Positions 31,801 through 33,065 of a stretch of DNA of 33,065 bases are shown here, piece after piece. The DNA comes from Planctomycetota bacterium (GTDB taxonomy: Bacteria; Planctomycetota; B15-G4; JADJEK01): the NCBI GenBank assembly GCA_016213895.1, contig JACQZJ010000086.1:1-33065 (forward strand). The letters are read 5' to 3'. The position numbers and the translations under genes were made by a program. The first letter of the stretch is position 1. Every line of letters begins with the position of its first letter. Below the pieces are notes generated by a model that was not told the DNA's origin, did not search any database, and was given only the letters and a program-made list of their open reading frames with translations.

Positions 31801-32597
31801 GCAGCGTGGGCTGGGTCGACGTCAACTCGACCGACGCGGGTTGGACCTCGACCGGGTTCACCAACGGCCTGCGCGTGGGCAGCCTCTCCATGGGCGGCAC
31901 CACCATGCAGGGCGCGGGCTCGGTGCACATGCTCATCGACGACGACAACGACGATCCGGACGGCGGCACGACCGCGACGTTCGAGGTGCGGCACGCGACT
32001 GGCACCGGCACCGAGGGCCTGTTCCGCGTCAAGGAGAACGGCGACCTGGACCAGCTCGGCACGGCACTCTCGGGCAGCCAGACCTTCGACATCGCCGAGT
32101 ACTTCCCCACGAGCCAGATGCTCGAGCCGGGCGAGGTCGTGGTCGCGGTGGACGATCCGTCGGCGCCCGGCACGGTCGTTCGTTCGACCGTGCCGTACCA
32201 GGGCGCGGTGGTCGGAGTCGTGACCACGCGGCCCGGGATCATCCTCGGCGGCGCCTTCTCCGACGAGTACTACTTCCCCGATCTCTGCCGCGCCGAGCGC
32301 GCGGCGCGCGCTCAAGGCGACGAGGCGGCGGCCGCCGCCCTGCGCCAGCAGATCGCGCTCTCGGTCGAGGGTTTGCCGCGCGTCGCCGTCGCCCTGGCCG
32401 GCCGCGTGCCGGTCAAGGCCACGACGGAGAATGGCGCGATCAAGGTGGGCGACCTCCTGACCACGTCGAGCACGCCCGGGCACGCCATGAAGTTCGTGCC
32501 GGGAGCCGCGACGGGCGAGGGCGTCGTCGTCGGCAAGGCGCTGCAGTCGCTCGACGCGGGCGCCGGTTCCATCCTCATGCTGGCGTCGAACCTGTGA
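30135..32597 (+). CDS. Fibre-like repeat protein, 3' part, out of frame with its N terminus
   Basis: The repeats resume in another frame directly after the deletion junction and run to a TGA at 32597. There is no credible start or ribosome binding site here, so this part would need the upstream frame restored. Repeats of 50 and 60 residues alternate until about 31800. The last 265 residues form a distinct domain containing F-D-I-A-E-Y-F-P, E-P-G-E-V-V-V, V-V-G-V-V-T-T-R-P-G and A-G-R-V-P-V-K, then G-D-L-L-T-T-S-S-T-P-G. I have the impression of a recurring C-terminal domain in repeat-rich exported proteins, perhaps for trimerisation or surface attachment. If joined to 28385 it makes one protein of about 1400 residues. 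Confidence 0.7.
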   Translation, partial: AKLAANTLGDLNVTDDALTAASLAANSVGASELADNAVDTAALQDSAVTSAKISNGAIAAADVAADVLGDGQVTDDALTAASLAADSVGASELADGAVDAAAIQDNAVTSAKIANGAVAAADVAADALGDGQVTDDALTASSLAANSVGASELADNAVDAAAIQAGAVTGVKLAADTLTDANVTDDALTAASLAADAVGASELADDAVDTAAIQADAVTAAKIADGTIVAADLGADILGDNQVTNDALTAASLAANSVAASELADSAVDAAAIQDGAVTGAKVAADALGDGHVTDNALTAASLAADSVGASELADGAVDTAAIQSGAVTTAKITAGTLVAADVAADTLGDGQVTDDALTASSLAANSVGASELADSAVDTAAIQDAAVTGAKIAADTLTDANFAADSLTAATLAADSVTSSELADNAVDTAAIQDSAVTSAKIANGTVASADVAADVITDAHVQDDALTAASLAADSVTASELADNAVDTAALQAGAVTGAKLASQFITDGYIVDDSLTASSLAANSVTSSELADNSVDAAALQANAVTSAKILDGSVGWVDVNSTDAGWTSTGFTNGLRVGSLSMGGTTMQGAGSVHMLIDDDNDDPDGGTTATFEVRHATGTGTEGLFRVKENGDLDQLGTALSGSQTFDIAEYFPTSQMLEPGEVVVAVDDPSAPGTVVRSTVPYQGAVVGVVTTRPGIILGGAFSDEYYFPDLCRAERAARAQGDEAAAAALRQQIALSVEGLPRVAVALAGRVPVKATTENGAIKVGDLLTTSSTPGHAMKFVPGAATGEGVVVGKALQSLDAGAGSILMLASNL

Positions 32598-32643
32598 GGC
32601 CGCTGCTGAGCGGACGGCAGGGACGAACCGAAGGAACGGACAG

Positions 32644-33065
32644 ATGAGTACGAACGCAATCACGCGGATCACGGCGTTCCTCGCCGCGCTGTGCTGCTTC
32701 CCGGCCATGGCCTCGCTGGCCTCGGCCGGCCAGGTCACCAGCGCGGACATCAAGAACGGCACCATCCAGAATGCCGACTTCATGGATGAGACCCTGGAGC
32801 GCACGTCCTTCGAGGCCGACACGCTGACCGCGGCGGAGATCGCCGCGGACGCGATCACGGCCGCGGAGCTGGCGGACGGCGCGGTGGACGCGGCGGCGCT
32901 GCAGGACGGCGCGGTGACGACCGCCAAGGTCGCGGGCGGCAGCGTCCCCGAGGCGGCCTTCGCCGCGGACAGCATGGGCGCGGCGCACGTGGCCGCGGAC
33001 GCGGTCGAGGAAAGCGAGCTGCAGGACGGCGCGGTGGACGCGGCGGCGCTGCAGGACGGCGCGGT
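32644..33065 (+). CDS. Second fibre-like repeat protein, N-terminal part
   Basis: The ATG follows GAAGGAA at good distance and lies 46 bases after the preceding gene. The 140 visible residues begin with a signal peptide (about 1-28, I-T-A-F-L-A-A-L-C-C-F-P-A-M-A-S-L-A-S-A). Then come V-T-S-A-D-I-K-N-G-T-I-Q-N, almost identical to the upstream protein's mature start, and repeats such as A-E-L-A-D-G-A-V-D-A-A-A-L-Q-D-G-A-V. It is a tandem paralogue of the gene at 28385 and probably exported with it. The frame runs off the window, so total length and C-terminal domain are unknown. Confidence 0.85.
   Translation, partial: MSTNAITRITAFLAALCCFPAMASLASAGQVTSADIKNGTIQNADFMDETLERTSFEADTLTAAEIAADAITAAELADGAVDAAALQDGAVTTAKVAGGSVPEAAFAADSMGAAHVAADAVEESELQDGAVDAAALQDGA

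Overview
The window is about 33 kb of very GC-rich (roughly 70%), densely packed bacterial DNA with strong third-position G/C bias. No rRNA, tRNA, phage integrase, transposase or CRISPR array was recognised. The gene content fits an anaerobic or facultatively anaerobic bacterium with a large secretome: two HdrA-like flavoproteins, an MvhD module, an HdrC/GltD-like fusion, two small 2[4Fe-4S] ferredoxins and a B12-type radical SAM protein sit beside many exported proteins of unknown function. Myxococcota, Desulfobacterota, Planctomycetota and related uncultured lineages are all possible; the sequence alone does not decide.

Layout. 1-2477: the 3' end of a Sir2-type deacylase gene, overlapping by ATGA a secreted protein with about twelve G-N-D-x-Y repeats. 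2478-3174: a decayed histidine kinase/receiver relic and a hairpin. 3175-5630 (minus): two exported or anchored proteins. 6057-7412: a secreted seven-repeat TolB-like propeller. 7461-10501: a B12-binding radical SAM protein, translationally coupled (GTGA) to a Cys-containing TPR protein. 10755-14166: a redox operon made of an old-yellow-enzyme/dienoyl-CoA-reductase-like flavoprotein, an ATC-hydrolase-like protein, a ferredoxin, a methylmalonyl-CoA-epimerase-like VOC protein and a second ferredoxin. 14178-17897 (minus): a DUF4143-type AAA ATPase with an AT-rich palindrome upstream, a DUF5329 protein and a secreted alpha/beta hydrolase. 18025-20168: a small Cys-rich protein converging on a two-domain SagB-type nitroreductase. 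20288-26160: an overlapping operon of HdrA-like, HdrA-MvhD and HdrC-GltD proteins followed by a SAM methyltransferase. 26275-28047: a membrane-anchored HtrA-type protease with a collapsed PDZ domain, converging on an exported TPR-like protein. 28385-33065: two tandem fibre-like repeat proteins, the first split by a 56-bp deletion and the second running off the window.

How the genes may work together. The best candidate for an undescribed system is the pair of redox operons. The 20288-25489 genes have the parts of a heterodisulfide-reductase-like, flavin-based electron-bifurcating complex, but no HdrB is present and HdrC is fused to a GltD/NfnB-like NAD(P)H:flavin module. This suggests a soluble complex exchanging electrons between NAD(P)H, ferredoxin and a further partner. 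The 10755-14166 operon supplies two ferredoxins and an enoyl/dienoyl-CoA-reductase-like enzyme that could use or feed that pool. A link between the two operons is inference from content; about 6 kb of unrelated genes lie between them. At least nine genes encode exported or membrane-anchored products, several built from internal repeats, so much of the rest appears to concern the cell surface.
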